This document shows, one piece after another, positions 25,625 to 39,479 of a stretch of 64,000 bases of DNA. Under the pieces are notes generated by a model, which made no database searches, was not told the DNA's origin, and saw nothing but the letters and a program-made list of their open reading frames with translations. The translations under genes were made by a program, and so were the position numbers. The stretch is from Cricetomys ansorgei (Eukaryota; Chordata; Mammalia; Rodentia; Nesomyidae): NCBI GenBank assembly GCA_026225945.1, contig JAMJFZ010001815.1:21021501-21085500 (forward strand), written 5' to 3'. Positions within the stretch are counted from its first letter, which is position 1; each line of letters starts with the position of its first letter.

Positions 25625-25795
25625 ATTCCCCATCTTTCTTCATATAATATAAGTTCTATAAAGGTAAAGAATTTTGACAGTTTTATTCACTACTGTCACT
25701 ATAACTATAGACTCCAGAACATTGCCTGGCATGTATGAGTCCCTGTTGAAAGCATAGTACTAACATGAATAAATCAATTGATTAGTACCAGTACC
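25625..25795 (+). repeat. L2 LINE 3'-end relic
   Basis: TATAAGTTCTATAAAGGTAA, TTTTATTCACTACTGTCACT, GACTCCAGAACATTGCCTGG and ATGAATAAATCAATTGATT follow the L2 3' terminus (gctccatgagggcag... agcacagtgcctggcacatag... aataaat). Confidence 0.65.
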
Positions 25796-26227
25796 ACAAC
25801 TTATTCTTGATAACAAAAATATAGAGGCAAACAGCAGACACAAGCCAAAACAATCAAATAAATATGTAACTCCAGTTGCAGAGTTTTTTCCTCAGAGGAA
25901 AATATAACAGGCTACTGAAAACATAAACATCAGGTCAGCTGCTAACTTTTTTCATGCACTGAATATATGACAGTAGGAATAACTGTTTTCATTTTAGATT
26001 CCTCATCTCAGAACAGTATACTCTGAGTTTACTCTTTATTATTTTTCCTGGAAAAGACACAGAAACAGCTTGCAAAGACAATGTCCTGATTGATTGATTT
26101 CTAAATTGCAGAACTCAGGCCCTTTAAAAGTGTTGTTTCCTTGTTCTAGTAAGAAAGACTATTCCAAGTCATTACACTCAGATACTGGCTATTCTACCCA
26201 GGAGGATGAGTGTTTGAGAAACAGCTA

Positions 26228-26445
26228 TTAGGGCTGAACAGGGATGGTTCAGGAGTTAAGAGCACTAGATGCTCTTCCAGACGACCCAAGTTTGATTCTT
26301 AGCATTCAAATGGTAGTTCACAACTGTCTATAACTCCAGTTAAAGGGAATTTAGTACCCTCTTCTGGCATCTGTAGGCACTAGACATGCATCTGGTGAAC
26401 AAATACTCATCCAGACAAAACAGCCATACACAATTGATTAATTTT
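26228..26445 (+). repeat. B2 SINE
   Basis: CAGGAGTTAAGAGCACTAGA, TGCTCTTCCAGACGACCCAA, TTTGATTCTTAGCATTCAAA, CTATAACTCCAGTTAAAGG and CCTCTTCTGGCATCTGTAGG give the complete B2 order. It directly precedes the plus-strand L1. Confidence 0.85.
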
Positions 26446-26449
26446 ACAA

Positions 26450-27972
26450 ACAGTCATAGGATATTTCCCCACTCATAATAGTTTAAAAACACCTACCAAT
26501 ATAACTGACCAAAGATGTAGAAGAAAATTTTAAGACAATGAAGAAATTAAAGAAGACAATCAAAGAGGAAAAGCTTTCCTTCCCATGCTGATGAATTTAT
26601 AAAATTAATGTTGTGAAAATATGGCTAACTTACTGAATATCTATAGATTCAATGCAATCTCCATCAAAATACCAATGGTTTTTACCACATAACTAGGAAA
26701 AGCAGTAGTAAAATCCATATGAAATTAAAAGGACCCCAAGTAACCAAAATCTTTAGAAGAAAAAGCAGTTTTGGAGGAATCACAATTTCAGCTTGCAAAT
26801 TATGCCACATAATCACAATAGCACAAACATGGGATTGGCATACAATCAGACAAACAGACAAATGGACTAAAAAAAAAATCCAGAAATAAACACACAACTA
26901 CAGCCACCCAAGTTTTAACAAAAAGATAAAAAACATATAGTGGAGAAAAGACAGCCTCTTTAACTAATGGTGCTGGGGAAACTGAATATCCACATGTAGA
27001 AGAATGAAGCCAGATCCATATCTCCTACCATGCACAGAATCAATTGAAAAGGCACAAAAGAACTAAATATGAGACCTGGAACTTTGAAACTGTTAGAGGA
27101 AAATCATAAGTAAAATATTTGCAGAGATAGACATAGGCAGGATTTTTTGGAAAAGATCCACAGCACAATGTGTGATCCAAAGAATTAACAAATGAGATTA
27201 TATGAAATTCAAAAATTTCTGCACAGAAAACAAAATGATCAGCAGAGATGAGAAATAGCATATAGAATGGAAAGATAGATGTCTTTGCCAATTATATACC
27301 AGACAAGTGATTGATATCTAGAGCATAAAAAAAAGAAAATTCTGTAGAAGTTAAGCATCATAAAACACCAATCCAATCAATAAGTTGGCTAATAATGGAC
27401 TGAACAGACAGCTTTGAAAAGAAGAAACACGGTTGGCCAATAAACATATAGCTATTAAAGAAACACAAAACTTCTTAAAGATTCTTTCTCACCTAGATCA
27501 GAATGACTATCATCATCAAGAAAGCAAATTACAACAAATGCTGGAAGAAGTCCTTGTACACAGCCATTTAGAATGTAGACCAGTACAACCAATGAGGAGA
27601 TCAGCATGGTGGATCCTCAAAACTAAAAATATAACTACCATATGACTTAACTATTTGGGAAATGTCCCTAAAGGACTTGACATTATACCACAGAGATAAT
27701 TGCACATCTGGGTTTATTACTGCAGAATTTGTAATAATACAGAAATAAAATTAGACTAGGTATCTGCCAGCTGATAAATGAATAAAGAAAATGTAGCACA
27801 TAAACACAATGGAATTTTATTCATCCCAAAACAAAAGTGAGATCACAACACCTGCAGGAAAATGAATGTAACTTGCAGGAATGTAACTTGAAGTCATGAT
27901 GTTAAGTGAAATAAGTCAAACTCAGAAAGACCCAAACAAACCCCACATTTTATCTCATACGTAGAATACAGA

Positions 27973-28013
<41 letters not shown>

Positions 28014-29160
28014 ACAAAAGTAGAAAGAGAGCCATGACAGTAGAGAATATGGAGGGAGAGCAGATTGAGGGAGAAAGGGAGATAGAATATATGTAACATG
28101 AAAGCTTTCAGGTCTGTTTTTGGGGAAGACGTAGAGCAGCAAGAGGGAATGACAGGGGTATGAAGAAGAATAAAGTATGATAGAACATATGGAGAGATGA
28201 CTGGAATTGGAGGACATGGGGGGGGTGAATCAGGAGACCTAGTGCAGTGGAAACTCACTGGAATCTACGAGGGAGACTTTAGTGAGAACCTCTATTAATG
28301 GGGGTTACAGAGTCTGAACAGGCCATCTCCTGTAATCAGGCAAGGCTTCCAATGGTCCAACTGGAACACCATTCCAGCCATAAAACCTTCAAACTGTAAC
28401 TTATTCTCCCTACATGACCTGCTTGGACAATGGAAGGACAGAACCCCATGCCAAAGGAGGGAACCCATGCTTGACACTGCCAGGAATTAGAAACTGGATA
28501 GCCAGGAGATGATTCTAATGATATCCTGCTTTGCTCATAGAATGGTGCCTAGCCCAATCTTCATCAGAGAGGCTTCCTTTGGGCAACTGATGGGAGCAGA
28601 TGCAGAGGCCCAGGGCCAAATATCATGCAGAGCTCCAGGAACCCCTCAGAAGAGTGGGGAGGAGGGATTGCAGAAGAGGGAATTGTGGGAAGAATAGGGG
28701 TAAGGATACCTAAGAATAAGTCCCAGGGAGTCAACTGACCAGCACCCTTAGGGACTCACAGAGCCTGAAACAGCAGATATGGAACCTGCAGAGTCCTCTA
28801 AGTATGTCTTGTGGTTGTCTAGCTTGGTATTCTTGCAGAACTCCTATAGCCTGGAGTAGGGGAGGAACTATGATCCTTTTGCCTATCTTTGGGACACTTT
28901 TCCTCCTGCTGAGTTGCCTTGTCCATCCTTGGTGTAGGGATTAGTACCCAGCCTTGTTCCATCTCCTTGTGCCCTGATTGAGCAGTAACCTTAAGAGAAC
29001 TGCTGTTTTCTGTGGACAGGTGTAGGATATGGGGTGGGGCAGAGGGGTAGATCTGGGGCAGAGGGGAGATGGTGGATCTAGGAGAACTGGAGGGAGAGGG
29101 AAGGGCAGCTTGGATGTATTATATGAGAGAAGAAAAATAAAGTAAAAAAAATAAAAAAGA
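26450..29160 (+). mobile_element. 5'-truncated L1 (end of ORF2 plus long 3' UTR)
   Basis: 26560-27900 is a decayed C-terminal part of ORF2. Recognisable nucleotide landmarks are GATTCAATGCAATCTCCATC, TTTGGAGGAATCACAATTTC, GGGATTGGCATACAATCAGA, GCTGGGGAAACTGAATATCC and ACACAATGGAATTTTATTC. The retained part lies downstream of the reverse-transcriptase core. The frame is broken many times; the longest open piece is about 70 codons. From about 27950 it continues into the 3' UTR with a GT array (27975-28012), a GC-richer block and a purine-rich G4-prone patch (29031-29066), and ends in AAAATAAAGTAAAAAAAATA. It lies in the same orientation as Kcnq5. Confidence 0.85.
27975..28012. repeat. (GT)n inside the L1 3' UTR
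   Basis: About 19 GT units at the ORF2/3' UTR border, where rodent L1s of this type usually carry a short GT stretch. Confidence 0.95.
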
Positions 29161-29397
29161 ATAAAGTATGATACATGTTATGAAAATGCCATAATAAAAT
29201 ACAATACATTGTATGCTAACTTCCAATTCAACTGACTATTTTCAAGTTCAGACATGTGGGTGACAGTAAGAGATTAGGACAATTGAGGAGAGTGTCAACT
29301 TTCCCAGCCCAAGGTCTTGCTCAGGAGGAGGTCATGAACTCTTTTAATAAACAGACCGAAGGAGAACAGAATTAGAACATTAAAAAGGAACAGAGGA

Positions 29398-29562
29398 ACC
29401 AGGTGGTGGTGGTATAGATCTTTAATTCCAGCACTCAGGAAGTAGAGACAGGAGGATCTCATGAGTTTGAGGTCAGGCTGGTTTACAGAATGAGTTCCAG
29501 GACAGACAAGGCTACCCAGAGAAACACTGTCTTGAAAAACAAAACAAAACAAAACAAAAAAG
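29398..29562 (+). repeat. B1 SINE with (AAAAC)n tail
   Basis: CTTTAATTCCAGCACTCAGG, GTAGAGACAGGAGGATCTCA, TGAGTTTGAGGTCAGGCTGG, GAATGAGTTCCAGGACAGAC and GAGAAACACTGTCTTGAAAA are in full B1 order, followed by five AAAAC units. Full-length (7SL-derived) copy. Confidence 0.92.
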
Positions 29563-29698
29563 GAAAAGAGGAAAACAATTATTTAAATAATAACAAAAAC
29601 AGTGTGAAAAGAAACTGAACAGAGACCCATAAGAAGAAGTAGGAAGAAAGAATACAGAAGGAAACCAAAATCATACTCTCTCGGTTTTCCTTTCCTTT

Positions 29699-29730
29699 AA
29701 AAAAACAAACAAACAAACAAACAAAAAAAA
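29699..29730. repeat. (AAAC)n
   Basis: Six to seven AAAC units between poly-A ends. Confidence 0.85.
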
Positions 29731-29737
29731 CATTTCA

Positions 29738-29930
29738 CTAAGTAATTCAGGATGTCAACTTTTATCTTCTTGCCTTCACCTCTCAAGTGTTGGGATTATA
29801 ATCATGAGTCACCACTCTCCACACTGTGTTTTGTTTTGTTTGGCTTTGTTTTGTTCTAGGAATTAAACCCAGGGCCATGTTCACACTTGGCAAGTGCTCT
29901 GCAGCAGAGCTGTATCTTTAGCGCTTTATT
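29738..29930 (-). repeat. B4 SINE (B1 + ID fusion), reverse orientation
   Basis: First comes a reversed B1-like half (TGCCTTCACCTCTCAAGTGT, TTGGGATTATAATCATGAGT), then a reversed ID-like half (CTAGGAATTAAACCCAGGGC, CACTTGGCAAGTGCTCTGC). On the minus strand this is ID head then B1 body, the layout of B4. Confidence 0.75.
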
Positions 29931-29934
29931 TCAG

Positions 29935-30058
29935 TATTATTATTATTTTGAGATGGCTTTCCAAGACTGGCCTAGGTCGTACTTAAAGCTGTGATCCACT
30001 TCCTTTAGCCTTCTTGGTAGCTGAGATTGCAGGGCTGAGACGCTATGCACAGCCTGTA
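29935..30058 (-). repeat. B1/B4-like SINE fragment, reverse orientation
   Basis: TTGAGATGGCTTTCCAAGAC, TGGCCTAGGTCGTACTTAAA, TCCACTTCCTTTAGCC, TTGGTAGCTGAGATTGCAGG and a final GCACAGCC follow the reversed B1/B4 right half. Confidence 0.6.
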
Positions 30059-33000
30059 TTTTTAAAGCTTTTGTGGATAATACTGAGTGAGTTTAATTAG
30101 TAAAGTTTGGTAAGCCTGTAAAAATTTAATGGGCTTCAAGTGGTCAGAGAGAGGAAAAAAAATTCTGATCATCAAAAAGCAAACAAGAAAAAGAGCCAGT
30201 GGCAGTGTATTCTGCATACTGATAAGTTCAATAGCAATTCCTAGAAATACTTTAGATGGAATATTAAGCAATGATTTATAATAAATTCAGAAGAGTAACT
30301 GTGGTTAATAGAAAGTAACACAAATTCGCCAAGAGCAAGAACATTAAATTATGCTTATTTTTTCACTTGGATAGGGTTACCAGCTTGCTGTGGCAGAGTA
30401 ATAGAGTAGATAAAATGTCTTGATTTCAGCACAGCATTGAAAAGTGCTTTATAATGTGCTTACGGAATAGAAGGGGAAATTTAGACAGGATGACAGGACC
30501 CTTCATAGACTGCGTCCCTGGTAAGAATTCCTCAGAAATAGACACAGCATTCAGAGTAAAATTCAGAAGACAACGCCAGGCCTTTGAAGGTTCTGAGAAA
30601 AGGGAGTTGGCAGTTTAAGCTCGGGATAAATGAATTGAGGTTAACATAATAATATGTAAATAACAAACATGAAGACTTTTGACTCCAAGTGAGCAAAACC
30701 TTTTCATTTGAATTTACTTTAAGTTTGAACCAGTGGTTGTACTTGATTCCTAACAAAGAATGGAACTTTAAGCTGCATTAACAATCTCATTTCAAAGACT
30801 GATGGCAGATGCAAACACATCTTTATCACTTTTATCCCCAGTCATTCCATCGAGCATATACCCTGCATCATTCAGAAAAGAGTTGATGTTATTGACAAAA
30901 TGTATATAGTGTGCATGGATAAAAACAATAAACGGTCTATCTTTCTGCTGGAACAGCAGGCCTGTGTGAGCACAGCTGTGCCTGAGTTTACAGAGTCTGG
31001 TACAGTGTCTCTAAACATTTGAGGCAGGTACAATGGGGCAAAGATCAAATAATGTCAGGAAAGTTCACAGAAGTTGGAAAGGGAGATCCGTGTTAATGAT
31101 GGAATGGATTATTATTAGCATGAATTTCAGTTTCACCTCTGAGCATCCTAGCGCTCAAGGCAATGACACAAACATATTCAAAGATCCCTGGCTTATACCA
31201 AAACTTCATCATTTTTCTTGCCAGAAGCAATGCAGATGTCATTTGCAATAACATACTGGGTAGACTGTCTTATGGGATGCCTCAAGGAACCAATACAATG
31301 TGAAATATTGAGAATCTGTCAAAACATAGCATGTTGGTTGAATGTTCATTATTCTTTTTAAAGAAAAGAGCAGAAAATCAAACATAGTTTAGTAAAAAGT
31401 AATTACATTAGGGACCAGTATGGATATACTCCTAGGGCACAGGTCAATAGTGCTCAGGTTTGCTCTAGGTTCTGTGATTTGGTAGCAAAAAGACAGGAAC
31501 TAAAGATAGTCCTTTTGAAACCAAAGTTTTGCTATTATCTGGGCAGTGGAAAATTTGAACTTGAGTTTCCTGGCAAGAGTGAACAGTGAAGCTATTTAAT
31601 GTTGGTGACTAAATGCCAAATCTTTTGCTTACATTGGAGGGTCACACAATGTCAATATCTCACATCAAGGGATTCAGTAACAGAGTGGGTAAATTTAATG
31701 CTCAGTAGCAAAGAAAGTAAGAGATCTGAACGTTGTTTCATATGCAAAATAGACAACAAGTAGCCTTGGTATATTCAAACAGAAGACCAATTGGAAGCCA
31801 CGGTAAAAGCATCCCTAAGTATCTGGACTCTCTGGGGGAAGTGGGAGCATATATTTTCTGTAGTTTTAAGCCTGAAGGACCAGTGATGAAAGTTCTCTAT
31901 GGAGTTTAGTCCAGGAAGGAAGCAGTTTTCTAAGAATAGAGCTATCTGTAACAGGCCTGTCTGGGCAAAAAAGTAGGTTCAAGACACTGGAAGGATTCAA
32001 AGAGAAACTGAACATTTGTATTTCAGAATGCTTAAAGATAGCCACTATGGTGAGTGAAAGACACAATCAGAGAATCTTCTGATCACATGGATTCACTGAT
32101 CAATGAAGTTAGCTTTAGCCTACACATATACTGTGTTTGTACACAATCTAGACTCTGGTCTGACAGAAGCCTATTGAATTGCTTATGGGTTCTTAGACCA
32201 AGTTCTAAATCATTTGCATTTGCCAGAGCCTTCCTCGTAAACACAATAAAGAAGCGAAAATCACTATTCCCCAAATCCTCTGATTGTCTGTTAATACATG
32301 CAATTACATGTAACATCTGCCGTTAGAACTTAACAGAGATTATAGTGGTCATTATATTAGGATTTTAATACAAAAGCTTCAAATGCCTCACTGTGAAAAA
32401 CACCAAAATGTCATGCTAACTTTTTGTTGCTTTGCAATGGATGCTGAGATGTTCTGTGAAGAGACTTCAGGTGAAAATTCTGCATCTCTCATGGAAAAAT
32501 TATATACCAAGGACATTTCACAGAGCATTTTTATAAAGATAACTTAGAATACAAGATAAATTTAGGATACAAGAATCAAACAATGAACTTTAATCCTAAC
32601 AATCTGGTAATGAGGCTTTGATTCACTAGAAGACTTAGCCCCCAGGCATAGGCCTGTGGGTAGGCCAGTGGGTCATCTAAAGTCACTAATACCAGCATGC
32701 ATGTTTCAGTCATCATATGTGCATCTGTGAAGCACATACAAATGTCTTCCATCTAGTATACTAAAGTGCCTACCTCATTGTAGCAATACTTGAATTTTTA
32801 TGAAGCATCAATAGTGTGCCTAATTTTTTTTAAGTGCTTTCTAAGGTCTGTCTTTATTAAATGTTTCTGTATGTTTCCTTAGCATGCTTTATTTTAATCC
32901 CATCATCCCTTGCCATGTAAGATTTGATGATCTCCCTTCCTCCAAAGGTTTCTCAGCAAAGCTAATAGTCCACTAAAATACTTACAGAAGAATGCCTTTT

Positions 33001-33144
33001 AGGTAAAATGTGTACTTGTGTCAGTATCAGTAAGGCCTTTTTGTACCTGCTGAAGCTCTGTGAAAATCCATGTCAGATATCAGCCCTATGTCCTGTTTCT
33101 GTATTGCATCATTCACAGTTGTTTGTGAATGTGTGAATGGCTAG

Positions 33145-33146
<2 letters not shown>

Positions 33147-33194
<48 letters not shown>
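33147..33194. repeat. (TG)n microsatellite
   Basis: About 24 uninterrupted TG units. Confidence 0.95.
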
Positions 33195-33195
<1 letters not shown>

Positions 33196-36100
33196 TGAAT
33201 GACAATAATGTAACTTGCTAAGGTTCCTTTGGCAAAGTGTCAGCTGGGCTTTTCTGAGTGGTTTATTTGCATATCATTTTAATTCTAGCAAAGTGCACCT
33301 GTTCTGAAAGAGCCAGGCTTCAGAATCAGAACATCATTTGTTCAAACAAGAGCCTGTGTTTCTTGGCTCAGCCTTCTTGCTAAATTAAACCTCAGAAATT
33401 GATTCTTAATTAACTAACAGAAAAGGTTGATGGTACTTTTCTTGGTTAAAACTTGAAACTGGTAATATTTACTTTCTCACACATACTCTTCTCATCTTAA
33501 AATAATCAGTGCTTTCCCAAAAAAAAAGAAGCTTGGGATAAAAAGTGTGGATAAACATAAATTTTATCTGAAACAAAATAGAAATGCTTCAGATAAAACA
33601 AAGGCCAAAGCTGTTATAGAGTAATTTTGAAGAAATGTGTATATCTCATGGTAGTTTTAAATTGATCATGAAAGTTACCTTAGTAAAATGTTGATGGCTA
33701 CCAAACAAAACCCATCTTGCAGTTCTCAGCCCTGCTTCCTAACCATTCACCGTAAGCCTTTTAACTTTGTGTATAGGTGTATCATAGATACGTCAATAAA
33801 TTAATGAAGCCTGTAAGCAGTTTATCAGAATGTTTTTAAATGCACAAAATGCATACAATTACAAAAGATAAAATTATGTTAAAATTCAAGAATTGAAGTA
33901 TCAAACTTGCTTATGATATGGCAAGGAATAACCTTTATTACTAATGCATTAAAAGTAGCCTTTAGCCAGGCTCTAATAACTGCTATAATTTTGAAAAATT
34001 ATAGTGATTCGAAAAGTCACTACTCAAAATGAAGAAGCAATCATTATTTTTTATCTATGATATAAAACATGATCTGAAAATATCTTTAATTTCCAAGTAA
34101 CAAAGTCTTAAGTGTTGTTAATTTTCCATCAGAGTGAAAAATAAAGTCAGCCTTCTTCCTGTCCATGTTCAAAATACCCTAAATTCTATGCATAGATCCC
34201 TAGGAAACCTATGGACCTAGATGAAGACACCCAGACAGACAATGTCTTACCATTGTCCCTGCTTGTATTCAACTTCTAGAAGATGCACTGGGGCAAAAAT
34301 ATTTGCCTTCTGTTTCATGAAATAAAAATTAATAGATTCATAGCATAGAATGAGGCTAAGGACTGGGTTGAGAGTCTGGAACTGTTCTGAGGAGAGGTGC
34401 CCATCATCAAGACATCAGTACCATCTTCAAGATCTTCAAAGCTACTAAACTAAATACAGACTCTACCCCAGAAGCTTTTCCTCTCCTGGTTTGCAGCCTT
34501 CTCCTGTTACAGACCATTTGAAACACAAATGCTTGTCTTCCCCTGCCTCTCATTACCATACAGCATGCATGCACACTTTGTCCATTCCCCTGTATGTATA
34601 AATGTCTGTAGGTAGAGACTCCTAAGTTGATCAATGAACTTTGCAGTCTTTACATGATATGCTCTCCAATAATGAGAATATTCAATATACATTTTCTGCT
34701 GAACTGAAATGACTGCAGTGCAGAGACATGGATTTATAGGACTGGCCCTCATGACTGGTCTCTGTTATCAGATGAGCTCTGATAGCTCACAGGTGTTCAC
34801 TTACTCCAGCTTACTGATGAGTAAGTGAAATCTAAACATGTACTTATATCCCACTTTGATTCCCACAGTCCCCTGGACTAGAGTATTCCTTCTCCCCAGC
34901 TACTCTGCTCACTATACTTACTAGCTCCATTTTTAGCTTCAGAACAATTTAGTCAGTATCTTTTCCAGGAACTATCCTTTGGCCCCAGGCTCAGCCCCAT
35001 GGACATGCAACTTCTGTGTTCTCATGGAGACCCACATTTAAAAGAGTGTCCAACTGTGTTTCATGTTTTCTTGTCTTCATCATGAATTTCTAAACAATTT
35101 TAAACAAATGGCCACATTTTAACTTTGCATTGGAAACCACAAATTAGCAGCCCATGTTGATTAATCCTTCCTCTCCCTTATAATCCTATGACCTCTATAT
35201 TTTCCTCCCACTGCAGTTACTACTCATAGACTCAATTTTCTGTTTACTTCTGTTTGCCTTTTAGGCCACTTCAATAGACTATAAAACATACAAAGACAAA
35301 ATAAAATGGATGAAAGTATTTATCTTGTTTATTATAATAACCATGTGGCTCTACCTACCATTATATACTTCATACCTGCTGATTGGATAAATGAACAAAG
35401 GTGGTAAATAAGAAGGAATGAGTGAACTTATGAGTGTATTTGACTGTCCCCAGCTCTTGGGTAGCCAGAGACATGGAAGTATTTTGCTAGTAGCCTTAAA
35501 ATAGGTACCTCAGACAATGACCCAATGCTGGCACAGAAACAATCTCTCAGTAGAAAAGGAGGAAGTTGTCTTAATCAGCTTTCTTAACACCGTGACAGAC
35601 CACCTGGAATAAAGAACTTTAAAGGGGAGCTTTGTCTTTACCCCAGTTTCAAAGTTTTCATTCCATCACAGTGGGCAAAAATAATATCAATCACAGGTCA
35701 GATTCTCTAAGGATCCAGGTAGCAAATATTTCAGTCTGGCAGGCCATTCTGACTGTTATAACTACTTTGTTTTACACTTCCAACATGAAAGCTGCTATAG
35801 ACAATAGACCAGTGACAATAATACTTTATTTGTAAAATCTAATCAGTGGTATATCTGCAGTGTAACCCCTATAACCAAGATTCTGAGAACATTGTGAAAG
35901 AGAAGGCCAAAAGATTGTAAAAGCTTGAGTATCCGAGTGTTGCTGCTGGATAGTGTCTTCTAGACTTGGCAGGCATGCTTCACTCATGAAATCTCAACAG
36001 CATGATTGCCTAAACAATACCAGAAAAGTTACACTAGTCAACCTGCCAGTGTTTCACAAGGCTCACTTCTACATGAAAAACTATAGGCAATCAGTGACTA

Positions 36101-36224
36101 CTGAGGGAGGGGAAATCCATTTCTCTAGGAGTTAACTAGATTATCTAATAGGTTATCCTAGGTTATCCAATCCCAAGTGATCTGCCCTAAATACATATAC
36201 ATATGAGCAACACTAAATGGATTT

Positions 36225-36280
36225 GGTGGATTTTATATATTTATACATATACATACATATACATCAATATATTTACAGAA
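36225..36280. repeat. AT-rich CATA/TATA simple repeat
   Basis: TTTATATATTTATACATATA followed by CATACATATACATC units. Confidence 0.7.
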
Positions 36281-37182
36281 GAAGAAGTCATGGGTTTGGG
36301 AGGGATTGACACTGACAAAGCAAGTGGTAAGAGAAAAGAGTGAGAGTTGGAAATAGTGTAAATACAAACTTATATGTGAAAATTTCCATATTTAAAAAAA
36401 ATGAGCATTAGGAGACAGACTTGTTACTCAGGCCATAATTAGCCAATACCTGTCTAGAGTATCAGGGCACTGTGAATCTAGTATGGTAAAGGGACTTACA
36501 AGTCCTTTTGATGCAAAGTACAGGGGGGTGGTTTAATTCATCTGTAATAGGGGAGACCTTCTTTTATAAATTTTCTGGACATATGTAATGGTGAGATTTA
36601 GTCTATGGCATTTCGCTCAGGTATTCTGATTTGTTTTGATAGCTTGCATTTCAGCTTCAGCTTTGAACAGACTTTTCTTTTATTTGAGATTTTCCTTGGG
36701 AGTTCAGCCCCATCCCTACCCCTACCTTGATCCTAGAAGTCTCTTATTTATAGAAACATCATTATAGCGATTGATAGAAAATAGTTGCTTGTTATTTCTC
36801 TGTCATTAAAATGTGAGTATTTCAAGCTCTTTCCTCCAGAAGTTTGTCTGAAAAGAGCTGGAAAGTGAGCAGGTGGCACAGAAGATAAACCTTTTTCATG
36901 ATCTTCCTATTAATATAAAGATATTACAAATGAGAATCAATAAGCACTGTCAGACTTGCTAACAATGGGCATTCAGCTTAGCAATAATAACACACAATGC
37001 TTGATAGCTTACAGACTTGAGAAACACAAGGTATGTTCAACTTCTCAGGAAGAAGAATGACTGCCATAGACATTCCCAGATAGGAGAGTAAGATCTACTC
37101 TTTGGTCTTGCTTAGGGTTCCTTTTAGGAGAGGAGTTGTATGGGGAATTCACAGATTCCTAGATGTTAATATTTAAATACAG

Positions 37183-37183
<1 letters not shown>

Positions 37184-37219
<36 letters not shown>

Positions 37220-37245
37220 CTCTCTCTCTCTCTCTGTCTCTCTGT

Positions 37246-37320
<75 letters not shown>

Positions 37321-37325
37321 AGAGA
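37184..37325 (+). repeat. (CT)n / (AC)n / (GA)n compound microsatellite
   Basis: About 112 bp of interrupted CT dinucleotides (37184-37296), then about 21 bp of AC and a short GA run. On the Kcnq5 sense strand it is an almost pure pyrimidine tract ending about 240 nt before exon 2. UCUU/CUCUCU tracts are known ligands of PTB proteins; a role in exon 2 splicing is only inference. Confidence 0.95.
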
Positions 37326-37418
37326 AATAAAAACATACAACCTTCAACCATACTGATGCCTTCATCAGTAAAGTTGCAAAAGATCCCCATTTACGCCAAA
37401 TATCATACTGCACTCTGA

Positions 37419-39369
<1,951 letters not shown>

Positions 39370-39442
39370 ACTGGAGGCTGAACTTGGGGCATCATTACTG
39401 CTAGGCAGGGGCTCTACCCACTAACTACTCTCCCAGCCTGAT
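39370..39442 (-). repeat. ID/B4-type SINE fragment, reverse orientation
   Basis: ATACTGGAGGCTGAACTTGG, CTAGGCAGGGGCTCTACCCA and CTACTCTCCCAGCCTGATC are a reversed tRNA-like ID head. It abuts the 3' end of the minus-strand L1. Confidence 0.65.
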
Positions 39443-39479
39443 CTTGTCAGTCTTGAACATCTTCAGACATTTAACAGAG

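Larger units (their letters stand above)
30060..37183. other. long, mostly repeat-poor intronic block before exon 2
   Basis: Contains a TG array (33147-33194), an AT-rich CATA patch (36225-36280) and little recognisable transposon sequence. A possible decayed MaLR piece lies near 35575-35770. An octamer word ATTTGCAT sits at 33265-33272. No exon was recognised. Confidence 0.55.

Noticed and set aside
35575..35770. Possible reversed MaLR remnant near GTCTTAATCAGCTTTCTTAA
   Set aside because: Only the terminal 50 bp resemble a MaLR end; the rest cannot be aligned by eye.
37159..37413. Minus-strand open frame rich in Arg-Glu repeats
   Set aside because: Pure translation of the CT microsatellite; no start context or family.
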